From positions 248,001 through 312,000 of the forward strand of contig JADIYP010000005.1 of the NCBI GenBank assembly GCA_016705235.1: 64,000 nucleotides of DNA. Reading direction: 5' to 3'. The DNA comes from Candidatus Leptovillus affinis (lineage in GTDB: Bacteria > Chloroflexota > Anaerolineae > Promineifilales > Promineifilaceae). This document shows, one piece after another, positions 6,369 through 14,920 of this stretch (position 1 is the first letter of the stretch; every line of letters starts with the position of its first letter). Under the pieces are notes generated by a model that saw nothing but the letters and a program-made list of their open reading frames with translations, had not been told where the DNA came from and searched no databases. The position numbers and the translations under genes are program-made.

Positions 6369-8603
6369 ATGTCGATACGAAGGAAAAAACAGGAAGCAGA
6401 GGTTTTGCCTGGCGCAGATCCGGAAAGCGATTGTCAGATACCGATTGGAGACCCCGTGTTGGTTGAAGAGGTTGTTGATGATCTTGCGGATCACGATGAG
6501 GAGCATGAGCATGATGTGACCTGGGGAGAGATTGGGGAAGAGGCGGAAAACGGCCGTGCTCCCCACACCCTCTCCCATTGGCTGCCGCAACAAACCACCT
6601 GGGCACACTGGCTGGAAAAGGCCGCTCTGGCCGTCGAAAAACCGGTCAACCGTCTCGTTGGCAGCCTGCGCTTCAACCCCTTTTATCACACAGGAACCAT
6701 TGCTTTTTTCTTGCTGCTTATCGTTGGGCTGACCGGAATTTATCTCTTCATGTTTTTCCAGTACGGCTATGACCTGTCCTACAATGCCGTAGCCCGCATC
6801 GAAGGCCAGTTTATTGGCCGAACCATTCGCGCCGCACACCGGTACGCTTCTGGCGCGTTGGTGATCACGACCTTGTTACATGCGTATCGCACGCTCTTTA
6901 TGGAGCGTTTTCGCGGACCGCGCTGGCTGGCCTGGGTCACCGGCATTGTTATGACCGTGTTCTTGTGGGTGGCCGGCGTTACCGGTTATTGGCTGATCTG
7001 GGATGAGCGGGCGCAGGCTATTTCCGATGGTTTTGTGGGCTTTTTGCAGCGGTTTACCTCCTGGGGGCCGGTGTTGTTTATTCGGCTGATCCAGGCAGAA
7101 TTGGCGCAAAATACCTGGTGGATTATCGGGTTGGTGATGGCTGTTCATTTGCTGTTGTTTATTGTAACGGCCGTTTTCTTCTGGCTGCACATCAAGCGTC
7201 TCAGCCGCGCCCGGTGGCTGCCCGATTCCCAATGGACCGTGGGACTGGGCGTTGTCTTGCTGCTGGGAGCCATCATCTTTCCTTTGGGCATGCTGCCCCA
7301 GGCCAACACAGCACAACTCCCGGGTTCCTTGACTATTGACCCCATTTTTTTGTTTTATTTGCCTACCGTTGGTTCTGTAGCCGGTGTTGTTTTATGGGCG
7401 TCCTTGGCCGTTGTCACGCTGATCGGCCTTCTGTTACCCTGGATTTCTAAGGGTAAAAAAGCCGAACCTCTGCCCAAAGTCCACATTATCAAAGATCGCT
7501 GCACCGGTTGTACCAAATGTGCGTTAGACTGCCCCTATGGCGCGATTCAAATGGTGGAGCGCCACGATGACAAACCGCACAAATTTATTGCCATCGAAGA
7601 CCCCAGCTTGTGTGTTTCTTGCGGCATTTGCGTGGGGTCTTGTGATGGCGTTGCCGTGACGATGGGGCAGGATTCGCCGGAAATTTTGTGGGATACGGTC
7701 GCTTCAAAGTTGGCTTTTGCCCGCGCTAAAGCGCCAGAGGGGCAGGTGAAGGTGATTTTTACCTGCGAGCGGCATGCGGCGCATGGCGCCAAACCATTTT
7801 TGACCGAAAATGCTCCCGCCCAATCCGATCAGGCGGTGGAAGTGATTACCCTGCCGTGCGTGGGCACAGCCCCGCCCGATTTGCTGGTGCGTACGTTGAA
7901 TGCCGGGGCAACGGCCGTGCAAGTTGTTGGTTGCCCGCCGGATGATTGCACCAACCGCGAGGGCAACGTATGGACAGAACAACGATTGGTCCGTGAGCGA
8001 GTCCCCCGCCTGAAACGCGCCTATGCCAATGCGCCCATCATGGCCGCCTGGCTGCCGCCTAATGATTTTGCCCAGGCCATTGAGATGAAGCCGTTAACGG
8101 CCGTAAACCCCGAAACCGGCGCGGAAGAACCGGACTACCTTAACAGCCGGCGTATGTTTTTACCTTTCACCTGGCGCAATGTCGCTACCGCGTTTGCCTT
8201 ATTGGCCGTTGTCATGCTCATGCAAATTTTTATAACCGATTTGCCTTTTCAGCCGCAAACGGCGCAGGCGTCCATTTCGCAGCTCACGCTAACCGATCCG
8301 TCGGCTTACCTGGGCAGTGTACAGCTTGTGCCTGGTTCCAGCGGGCAGTTAAAGCTGTTGATTGATGGCGAAATAGTTCAAACACGCGCCATCGCGGCGG
8401 CTGTTTACCCCGATGGCTCTCTATCCCCTATCTTGCAGGCTGTGGCGGGCGGCGAGCACCATGTGCAGCTGCGCTATGTGGATGAGGCAGCGCGGGCGTC
8501 GTTGGTATTGTATGAGGATACGGCCGTGTTTGCCCCCGGTCACGTCTTGCGCCTCGACTTTCAGCCAACCGCTACCCCTGTTACCGAACAAGAAAGCCCT
8601 TAA
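6369..8603 (+). CDS. Cytochrome b - 2[4Fe-4S] ferredoxin - MvhD-like fusion protein
   Basis: A 744-residue membrane redox protein with an unusual domain string. Residues 1-95 are acidic and disordered. Residues about 105-360 are a diheme cytochrome b with two HxxxxxxxxxxxxxH pairs, H157/H171 and H260/H274, as in bc1/b6f complexes. Residues 372-430 are a bacterial ferredoxin with C378, C381, C384, C388 and C415, C418, C421, C425. Residues about 460-580 resemble the MvhD/FlpD hydrogenase iron-sulfur subunit (C466, C497, C522, C527; LPCVG and VVGCPPDDC). A last helix (about 604-628) leads to a small external domain. It would link the quinone pool to a soluble low-potential carrier. Direction and partner are unknown; no hydrogenase or HdrA gene is in the window. 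Confidence 0.85.
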   Translation: MSIRRKKQEAEVLPGADPESDCQIPIGDPVLVEEVVDDLADHDEEHEHDVTWGEIGEEAENGRAPHTLSHWLPQQTTWAHWLEKAALAVEKPVNRLVGSLRFNPFYHTGTIAFFLLLIVGLTGIYLFMFFQYGYDLSYNAVARIEGQFIGRTIRAAHRYASGALVITTLLHAYRTLFMERFRGPRWLAWVTGIVMTVFLWVAGVTGYWLIWDERAQAISDGFVGFLQRFTSWGPVLFIRLIQAELAQNTWWIIGLVMAVHLLLFIVTAVFFWLHIKRLSRARWLPDSQWTVGLGVVLLLGAIIFPLGMLPQANTAQLPGSLTIDPIFLFYLPTVGSVAGVVLWASLAVVTLIGLLLPWISKGKKAEPLPKVHIIKDRCTGCTKCALDCPYGAIQMVERHDDKPHKFIAIEDPSLCVSCGICVGSCDGVAVTMGQDSPEILWDTVASKLAFARAKAPEGQVKVIFTCERHAAHGAKPFLTENAPAQSDQAVEVITLPCVGTAPPDLLVRTLNAGATAVQVVGCPPDDCTNREGNVWTEQRLVRERVPRLKRAYANAPIMAAWLPPNDFAQAIEMKPLTAVNPETGAEEPDYLNSRRMFLPFTWRNVATAFALLAVVMLMQIFITDLPFQPQTAQASISQLTLTDPSAYLGSVQLVPGSSGQLKLLIDGEIVQTRAIAAAVYPDGSLSPILQAVAGGEHHVQLRYVDEAARASLVLYEDTAVFAPGHVLRLDFQPTATPVTEQESP

Positions 8604-8619
8604 ACAGTCACCCAAAAAC

Positions 8620-8652
8620 AGATTGGACCAATCTTGGAGATTGGTCCAATCT
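8620..8652 (+). terminator. Perfect hairpin after the fusion gene
   Basis: AGATTGGACCAATCT, three bases, AGATTGGTCCAATCT: a perfect 15-bp inverted repeat whose arms are themselves near-palindromes, followed by six A (a T tract on the minus strand). It starts 16 bases after the stop. The same unit recurs at 26672-26688, so it is a dispersed hairpin that probably serves as terminator or mRNA 3' end. Confidence 0.6.
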
Positions 8653-8700
8653 AAAAAACGTCGTGTCTATACAGACCCCAAAGGTTTGTGCCCTTGAAAA

Positions 8701-8735
8701 TAGAGTTGTCAAATCTTTAAGATTTGACAACTCTA
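8701..8735. repeat. 17-bp perfect palindromic hairpin
   Basis: TAGAGTTGTCAAATCTT, one base, then its exact reverse complement. It has no T tract. It lies in the 536-base spacer between the converging genes ending at 8603 and 9140, and just after a half copy (8666-8697) of the hairpin family seen complete at 39539-39608. Confidence 0.75.
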
Positions 8736-8798
8736 AACTTTAGAATTTGGATGATTGGGGGTATCTTCTCAATATTTCGAGGTGTCGTAGTGCGGAAT

Positions 8799-8973
8799 GC
8801 CATTCCGCACGGTCGGATTAACAATCCGACCCCCATTCCAGATATTGGGCGATTACCTTCCTGATGAATGCCATTCCGCACGGTCGGATTAACAATCCGA
8901 CCCCCATTCCAGATATTGGGCGATTACCTTCCTGATGAATGCCATTCCGCACGGTCGGATTAACAATCCGACC
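8799..8973. repeat. 71-bp tandem repeat, two and a half copies
   Basis: Units at 8799-8869 and 8870-8940 are identical apart from the ends, and 8941-8973 repeats the first 33 bases. Each unit opens with GCCATTCCGCAC, whose upstream partner in the first copy gives a TGCGGAATG-CATTCCGCA palindrome, followed by a GGTCGGATT-AAC-AATCCGACC hairpin. ATCTTCTCAA (8762-8771) and TTGAGAAGAT (8990-8999) invertedly flank the block. No gene is seen from 8604 to 9139. Confidence 0.85.
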
Positions 8974-9139
8974 TACAAATTCCCCAACTTTTTGAGAAGA
9001 TGCGATTGGGGTATCTAACCCTTGGGCTATTGCCAGAGAAACCCGAACAGTTACACACCGTCAAGTCATTCTTGGCCGGTTACTCAGGGTTTTCAACCGA
9101 GGAACCGCTTGTTATCGGCTACAAAGTATCAGGTTGGGT

Positions 9140-10411
9140 TTACTGCGTGTTTTCTTGGGCGTTCTGCCGCGCAAAAGCTTCCGGATAATATGCCTCCATG
9201 CACTCCGGGCACATGCCATGCGTAAATTCAGCTTCGGAATGGTCACGCACATAAACCGCCACGTCCTGCCAATACCCCTGATCATCCCGAATTTTTTTAC
9301 AGTTGGCGCAAATGGGCAGCAGCCCTGACAACGTTTTTACTTCCCCCAAAGTTGTTTGCAGCCTATCGATCAGCTCTTCTCGCTCAGCTTCCATTTTTTT
9401 ACGCGCCGTAATGTTTCGCAGAATGATCAGCTTCCCCTGTCCATTTCCACGGCCGTCTTGCAGCGAAATAACACGAATGTTCACATATTCAGCAGAATTG
9501 TTTGGCATTTGAATTTCCCGTTCGACAGTCTGATCTTCCTCAGACATGGCTTGTAAGTGCTGCCAATCCGGTAAAATCACCTCCACTTTTTGTCCAATAA
9601 GGGTCAGTGTATTCAGGTTTAGCAGCGCCGTCGAAGCCGGATTAGCGTCAACTACCCTGTTTTGATTGTCCACCACCAGGATGCTATCTTTCATTTTTTC
9701 AATCAGTTTGTCCCGCGCCACCGGAACCACATCTAAAAACCGATATTGGAACAGGCTAATGGCTATCAGACTCCCGCTGAGCGAGAAGGCGATGGGCGTT
9801 AAATCGAGCGCCGGCCAGGGGTTTAAATTTGCAAAGCTGACAATGTTTGATGCCCAAGGAATAAATCCGGCCAGCAGAACCGGTAAAATCTGGCGGCGGT
9901 ATAGACCTTGTGAAGCAAAAAAACTTTTAATAAGCAATATAGTCACAAGTAAATTGAGACTATACGCGAAGACAACATTTACCCAAAACCATGGTCCACC
10001 GGCAAAGATGGTGCTGTCGACTGCATTTTGTGCTTTACCAAAAAATAATCCATGCCACGGATCTGTCAAGAGGATGATAATCGTCAGGATGGGTTCGATG
10101 ACCAACAAAGCCCATACGGGGCTGCTCAGCCATTTTTCTCGGTGAGTAAATTGCAGGGTAAATACCAGTAGAGCGGGGGATACCAGTACCACGCCCAAAT
10201 AGGTAGCGGTTAACCAGAATTGTCTGGATGGAGCCAGGTTTGCCCAAAACAGGGCATACGTGCCGCTCCACCAGGCAGTGGCAAACATGTACGCCATTAA
10301 CGCTTTGCTGCCAGGAGCGGTACGCCGCTGCCAAAGACCAATCGCGGTAGTCACGCAAATCAGGGTGACTACCAACAAAAGGGTGCTGTAAAAGCTATCT
10401 TGTTCGTTCAT
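9140..10411 (-). CDS. 7TM sensor - PAS - CxxC-tail protein without kinase domain
   Basis: A 423-residue membrane protein. Residues 1-225 form seven hydrophobic helices like the N-terminal 7TM region of some histidine kinases. A PAS domain follows (about 235-345, DSILVVDNQNRVVDANPAS), then a short coiled coil. The C-terminus is the LSGLLPICANCKKIRDD...GMCPEC module with two CxxC-like pairs, often found at the end of PAS or response-regulator proteins and possibly metal-binding. No HisKA, ATPase or GGDEF domain is present, so output must go through the cysteine module or a partner. It is divergent from the MarR gene, with a 237-base spacer. Architecture is clear; function is unknown. Confidence 0.75.
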   Translation of the reverse strand: MNEQDSFYSTLLLVVTLICVTTAIGLWQRRTAPGSKALMAYMFATAWWSGTYALFWANLAPSRQFWLTATYLGVVLVSPALLVFTLQFTHREKWLSSPVWALLVIEPILTIIILLTDPWHGLFFGKAQNAVDSTIFAGGPWFWVNVVFAYSLNLLVTILLIKSFFASQGLYRRQILPVLLAGFIPWASNIVSFANLNPWPALDLTPIAFSLSGSLIAISLFQYRFLDVVPVARDKLIEKMKDSILVVDNQNRVVDANPASTALLNLNTLTLIGQKVEVILPDWQHLQAMSEEDQTVEREIQMPNNSAEYVNIRVISLQDGRGNGQGKLIILRNITARKKMEAEREELIDRLQTTLGEVKTLSGLLPICANCKKIRDDQGYWQDVAVYVRDHSEAEFTHGMCPECMEAYYPEAFARQNAQENTQ

Positions 10412-10562
10412 ACTGTGATTTTGGGTCCTTCCACTGACCTATTGCTAACAAGTTTAGGTCTATCTGGATTTTGTTGGTTGCGCTTTGATTTGCGATGGTG
10501 CGTACCGCCGAAGGGTGCATATGCGTCAGTAATTGTAGCAGGCTTTTGATGTTTAGATTAAG

Positions 10563-10590
10563 TTGACATGATTGTTTTTCTGGTTACAAT
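10563..10590 (+). promoter_or_regulatory. Promoter of marR-ABC exporter operon
   Basis: A perfect TTGACA (10563-10568) and TACAAT (10585-10590) with a 16-base spacer. Initiation would lie within the first arm of the inverted repeat at 10594. Confidence 0.65.
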
Positions 10591-10593
10591 TTA

Positions 10594-10637
10594 TTTCGTT
10601 AACTAAATATTTGTTGACGAACTATTCTTTAACGAAA
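10594..10637 (+). promoter_or_regulatory. Candidate MarR operator
   Basis: TTTCGTTAA (10594-10602) and TTAACGAAA (10629-10637) are perfect inverted arms 26 bases apart, between the -10 box and the marR start codon. The position suggests autoregulation of the marR-exporter operon; each arm may also belong to a separate half-site. Confidence 0.5.
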
Positions 10638-10648
10638 GAGATGGCTCC

Positions 10649-11113
10649 ATGATGGATGAAGACGACAATTTGCTGCCCGATGAACCTTTTTCTGACCAGG
10701 TGTTTCATCGGTTTCTGGCCTTGATGCGCCAAAAGCGCCAGTATGCCCGCCAGATTGAAACCGAGCAGGGCATCAAGCCGCGAGATTTTTCTGTTCTCCG
10801 TTTTTTGTTGGAAGTGGGTCCGGCAACGGTAGGCCAGATACAAACCTTCTTGCACCACAGCCCCAGCACAACTTCTACGCTGGTGGCTCAACTAGAGGAG
10901 GCCGGCTACGTTACCCGCAGTCGCTCGGAAACCGACAACCGGGTGGTGATTGTGTCGCTCACGGCCGTTGGGCTGCAAATTGCCGAACAGGCTCCTTTTG
11001 GTGGTCTGCCGCTGCTGCGGCGGCGCTTGAGTCGCCTGACTGAGGAACGGCTGGGTGAAATTGATTCTGTATTGGCAGAATTGATGCAGCTTATGGAGAG
11101 CGACGCACCATGA
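10649..11113 (+). CDS. MarR-family transcriptional regulator
   Basis: A 154-residue dimeric winged-helix repressor. The DNA-binding core runs from about 45 to 110: KPRDFSVLRFLLEVGPATVG, STTSTLVAQLEEAGYVTR and the wing RSETDNRVVIVSLTAVG, with the conserved D-R-R-like wing as ETDNR. Its stop overlaps the first ABC transporter start (ATGA), so regulator and exporter are co-translated. MarR proteins in this setting usually release DNA on binding the exported compound. Two start ATGs lie side by side (10649 and 10652). Ligand unknown. Confidence 0.9.
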   Translation: MMDEDDNLLPDEPFSDQVFHRFLALMRQKRQYARQIETEQGIKPRDFSVLRFLLEVGPATVGQIQTFLHHSPSTTSTLVAQLEEAGYVTRSRSETDNRVVIVSLTAVGLQIAEQAPFGGLPLLRRRLSRLTEERLGEIDSVLAELMQLMESDAP

Positions 11114-12939
11114 AGGGGCTGAAACGAGTCTTGCCGTTTATCCGGCCGTACATCTGGATCGCCTTCTTCATGTTCATCACCAGCGTCCTGCCGGTGATCA
11201 TGGAACTGATCGTGCCCCGCGCCCTGCGCACCGTCATCGACCAGGGCATCACCCCTGGCGACATGGCCGTCATCTGGCGCGGCTCCGCGGTGATGCTGGT
11301 AACGGCCGTTATCGGGGCCATCGCCACGTTGGGGCAGGGCTACTGCCGCGCCGAACTCTCGCAAGGGTTGGCCTATGACTTGCGCAACAAACTCTTCGCC
11401 CATATCCAGACCTTCTCCTTTGCCAATCTCGACCAGATGCAGACCGGCCAGCTCATGACCCGCCTCTCCAGCGACGTAGACATGGTGCGCATGTTTTTCA
11501 GCGCCGGGCTGGCGCTGCTGCTGCGCGCCAGCCTCATGATCACCGGCAGTGTGGTGTTGATGGCTATCATCGACTGGCAGTTGACGTTGGTGATGGCTGT
11601 GCTGCTGCCGCTGGCGGGCGTGGTCATCGCTGTGGTGATGCGGCTGGCGCAGCCGTTGTTTGTGGTGGTGCAGCAAAAATTGGGCGCGCTGAACACCATC
11701 GTGCAAGAAAATCTGGCCGGGGTGCAGGTGGTCAAGGCTTTTGTGCGCGAGCGGTACGAAATCGGCCGTTTCCAAAGTTACAATGATGACTACATGGCGC
11801 AAAACATCACCGTTGGTCAGTTGATGGCGGTGGCCTTGCCCGCGCTGACCATTCTGACCAACCTGGGGCTGGTGGCCGTCATCTGGTTTGGCGGGCAGTC
11901 GGCCATCACCGGCCGCCTCTCGGTGGGCGAACTGATCGCCTTTAACAATTATCTGATGATTGGCATGGCCCCGCTGATGCTGCTGGGCAACATCCTGACG
12001 ATGGTTTCCCGCGCCGATGCCTCGGCGGGGCGGTTGTGGGAGGTGGTGGATACAGAGCCGGCGGTGCAAACGGCCGTTTCCCCCCACACCAGCGCCACAC
12101 TTCAGGGCGCGATCACCTTCGACCACGTTTCCTTCCACTACAACGGCGGGACCGAGGAGTTGCAGGCAGCCCCGGAGAACAATCCGCCAAACTCTCCGCG
12201 CCCTCCGCGCCCTCCGCGGTTGACCTCTGAAAATGGCAACGGCCGTTCCGGCGGCCAGGATGTGCTCATCGACGTTAGCTTTACGGCCAAACCGGGGCAG
12301 CGTGTGGCCCTGCTGGGCGCGACCGGTTCCGGCAAAAGCAGCCTGGTCAACCTGATCCCCCGCTTTTACGACGCCAACCAGGGCAGGATTACCATTGACG
12401 GGGTGGACGTGCGCGATTGGGAGCCGGAGGCGCTGCGCAAGCATATTGGCGTGGTCTTGCAGCAGTCCACCCTGTTTAGCGGCACGGTGCGCGAGAATAT
12501 CGCCTACGGCCGTCCCACCGCCACCCTCGATGAAGTCATCGCCGCTGCCCAGGCCGCCCAGGCTCATGATTTCATCATGGCCCTGCCGGAAGGCTACGAG
12601 AGCTGGGTGGAGGAGCGCGGCGCGAACTTCTCCGGCGGGCAAAAGCAGCGCATCGCCATCGCCCGCGCGCTGCTCGTCCGGCCCGGCATCCTCATCCTCG
12701 ACGACAGTACCAGCGCCGTGGACATGGAAACCGAGGCCAAAATCAAGGCCGCGCTGGATGAGTTGATGAGCCACACTACCACCTTCATCGTCGCCCAGCG
12801 CATCAACAGCGTGCTCAACGCCGACAAAATCCTGGTGCTGGATCGCGGCCGTATCACCGCCGCCGGCACACACCAGGAACTGCTGATGAGCAGCCCGATT
12901 TATCAGGAAATTTATCATTCGCAGATTGGAAGAGACTAG
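11110..12939 (+). CDS. Heterodimeric ABC exporter subunit, degenerate ATP site
   Basis: A 609-residue half-exporter with six helices (1-310) and an ATPase domain (about 335-600). Walker A is LLGATGSGKSS (about 403), the signature is FSGGQKQR and Walker B is ILILDDSTSAVD, where Asp replaces the catalytic Glu. The switch His is Gln (FIVAQR). Together with the altered signature of the next gene this is the pattern of heterodimeric multidrug exporters such as LmrCD and TM287/288. A Pro-rich insert of about 30 residues (NPPNSPRPPRPPRL region, bases 12176-12260) sits early in the ATPase domain and is encoded by an iterated CTCCGCGCC unit. Substrate unknown; drug or lipid export is likely. Confidence 0.92.
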   Translation: MKGLKRVLPFIRPYIWIAFFMFITSVLPVIMELIVPRALRTVIDQGITPGDMAVIWRGSAVMLVTAVIGAIATLGQGYCRAELSQGLAYDLRNKLFAHIQTFSFANLDQMQTGQLMTRLSSDVDMVRMFFSAGLALLLRASLMITGSVVLMAIIDWQLTLVMAVLLPLAGVVIAVVMRLAQPLFVVVQQKLGALNTIVQENLAGVQVVKAFVRERYEIGRFQSYNDDYMAQNITVGQLMAVALPALTILTNLGLVAVIWFGGQSAITGRLSVGELIAFNNYLMIGMAPLMLLGNILTMVSRADASAGRLWEVVDTEPAVQTAVSPHTSATLQGAITFDHVSFHYNGGTEELQAAPENNPPNSPRPPRPPRLTSENGNGRSGGQDVLIDVSFTAKPGQRVALLGATGSGKSSLVNLIPRFYDANQGRITIDGVDVRDWEPEALRKHIGVVLQQSTLFSGTVRENIAYGRPTATLDEVIAAAQAAQAHDFIMALPEGYESWVEERGANFSGGQKQRIAIARALLVRPGILILDDSTSAVDMETEAKIKAALDELMSHTTTFIVAQRINSVLNADKILVLDRGRITAAGTHQELLMSSPIYQEIYHSQIGRD

Positions 12940-12990
12940 AGATTGGCGATTAGAGACTATCAATCTCCAATCTCCAATCTCCAATCTCCT
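12936..12990. repeat. Iterated CAATCTC units between the exporter genes
   Basis: Four copies of CAATCTC follow GATTGGAAGAGA and GAGATTGGCGATT, so the spacer can fold on itself. It belongs to the GATTGGA/CAATCTC family also seen at 24056-24066 and 39425-39478. A TTG-initiated frame from 12943 through this repeat is not used; ATG 13000 is the start of the next gene. Confidence 0.75.
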
Positions 12991-12999
12991 TTACACACC

Positions 13000-14820
13000 A
13001 TGACGAAACAAGACAGTAATCCCCCTCGTGTGCGGCTCGGTTATGGCGGCGGGATGCGCCTGACCGGGGAAAGTGCGCGTAATACGCGGCAAACGGTGCA
13101 GCGGCTGCTGTGGTATGCACGGCCGTATACCCCCCAACTCCTCATCGTCGCTTTATTCGTTATCGTCAGCACGGCTTCCGGCCTGATTGGCCCGATTTTG
13201 TTCGGCCGGGCCATCGACCAATTTGTCATGCCCAAAGATTTGGTCGGACTGGGCCGTCTGGCTTTGATCATGCTGGGCGTCTACATGCTGGGCGGCCTGG
13301 CTTCTATCGTGCAGGGCATTTTGATGGTCGGCGTGGGCCAGCGGCTTATCGCCGATGTGCGCGCCGAGCTGTTCAACCATTTGCAATGGCTGTCGATGGC
13401 CTACCACGACCAGCACAAAGTTGGCGACCTGATGAGCCGCGTGACCAACGATACGGAAGCGATCAACAGCATCCTCTCCAACGGCCTGATTGAATTTACG
13501 AGCAATATTTTGCTGCTGGGCGGCATCATGGTCGCCATGTTTTTGCTTAACTGGCCGCTGGCGATTGGCACGCTGATTTTGCTGCCGCTGATGCTCACCA
13601 TCACCTCGCTGGTGACACGGCGCAGCCGGGTGGCTTTCCGGCAGGTGCAGCGCAATCTGGGGGCGATGAACGCGGTGATGGAAGAAAACATCAGCGGGAT
13701 TCGCGTGGTGCAGGCGTTTGCCCGCGCCAGCGATACGCAGGCGCAGTTTGCCGCGGCCAATGCCGCTAACCGCCAATCGGGTACGAAGGCCGACATCATC
13801 ACTGCCGCTCTGGGACCGATGTTTACAACGATGAGCACGATCACCATCGCCGCGACGGCGCTGTTGGGCGGCTGGCTGGCGCTGCGCGACGTGGTGACGG
13901 TGGGCGTGATTGCCACGTTTGTGGTCTACATCATGAACTTTTTCCGGCCGATGCGGGCCATTGCCATGCTCTACAACAGTTTGCAGGCAGCGCTGGCCGG
14001 GGCGGAGCGCATTTTTGAGGTGCTGGATGAGGAAACGGCCGTGCCCGACCCGCCCAACGCCCAACCCTTAGCCATCCAGGGCCTGGTCGAATTTGACGAC
14101 GTGACCTTCAGCTACCAGCCCGGCAAACCGGTGCTCACCCATGTCAGCCTGACGGCCCATCCCGGTGAAACCGTTGCTCTGGTCGGTCCGACCGGCGCAG
14201 GTAAAACGACGATCATCAATTTGCTCAGCCGCTTTTATGATGTGGACGCGGGCACAATTGCCATCGATGGGCAGGATATTCGCAGCGTGCAGCAGGCGTC
14301 CATTCGTGAGCAGTTGGGCATTGTGCTGCAAGATACGTTCCTGTTTTCCGATACGGTTATGGAGAATATTCGTTACGGCCGTCTACAAGCCACCGACGAT
14401 GAGGTGATTGCCGCTGCGAAGCTGGCAAACGCCGACTGGTTTATTCGTCGCCTGCCGCACGGCTACCAGGAACCGGTATCAGAGCAGGGGCACAATTTCA
14501 GCCAGGGGCAGCGGCAGCTTCTCGCCATCGCCCGCGCGATTCTGGCTGACCCACGCATCCTTATCTTGGACGAGGCCACGAGCAGTGTGGACACGCGCAC
14601 GGAAATGCAGATTCAGGAGGCGCTGCTGCGCCTGATGGAAGGGCGCACCGCTTTTGTGATTGCCCACCGCCTGAGCACGATTCGGGAGGCGGATCAGGTG
14701 TTGGTGATTAACGACGGCCGTATCATCGAACGCGGCAACCACGACTCACTGCTGGAACAACAAGGGTTTTATTACAATTTGTATATGAGCCAGTTTAAGC
14801 ATGTGGAAACGGCCGTTTGA
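13000..14820 (+). CDS. Heterodimeric ABC exporter subunit, catalytic ATP site
   Basis: A 606-residue partner of the preceding subunit: a basic N-terminus, six helices (about 45-330) and an ATPase domain (about 360-600). Walker A is LVGPTGAGKTT, Walker B is ILILDEATSSVD with the catalytic Glu, and the switch His is kept (VIAHRLSTI). Its signature reads FSQGQRQLL instead of SGGQ, which pairs with the degenerate Walker motifs of the other subunit. ATG 13000 gives the expected MTKQDSN start; there is no clear ribosome site, only the CAATCTC repeat upstream, so translation may be coupled across the 60-base spacer. Confidence 0.92.
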   Translation: MTKQDSNPPRVRLGYGGGMRLTGESARNTRQTVQRLLWYARPYTPQLLIVALFVIVSTASGLIGPILFGRAIDQFVMPKDLVGLGRLALIMLGVYMLGGLASIVQGILMVGVGQRLIADVRAELFNHLQWLSMAYHDQHKVGDLMSRVTNDTEAINSILSNGLIEFTSNILLLGGIMVAMFLLNWPLAIGTLILLPLMLTITSLVTRRSRVAFRQVQRNLGAMNAVMEENISGIRVVQAFARASDTQAQFAAANAANRQSGTKADIITAALGPMFTTMSTITIAATALLGGWLALRDVVTVGVIATFVVYIMNFFRPMRAIAMLYNSLQAALAGAERIFEVLDEETAVPDPPNAQPLAIQGLVEFDDVTFSYQPGKPVLTHVSLTAHPGETVALVGPTGAGKTTIINLLSRFYDVDAGTIAIDGQDIRSVQQASIREQLGIVLQDTFLFSDTVMENIRYGRLQATDDEVIAAAKLANADWFIRRLPHGYQEPVSEQGHNFSQGQRQLLAIARAILADPRILILDEATSSVDTRTEMQIQEALLRLMEGRTAFVIAHRLSTIREADQVLVINDGRIIERGNHDSLLEQQGFYYNLYMSQFKHVETAV

Positions 14821-14920
14821 TGGCCTGGGTATGGTGTATACAATTTGTCATGAATAGTCGTGATATGATGACCCGCTTACAATAGGATGGGTGGGACCGG
14901 TTTCTCTTGATAACTTTAGC

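Noticed and set aside
8604..9139. CRISPR-like reading of the repeats
   Set aside because: The 71-bp units follow each other without spacers and contain hairpins at both ends, so this is a tandem repeat, not a CRISPR array.
10906..12984. A 692-codon open frame on the minus strand
   Set aside because: It is antisense to the MarR and ABC exporter genes, is rich in His, Gln and Arg as expected for a reverse frame, and has no family motif.
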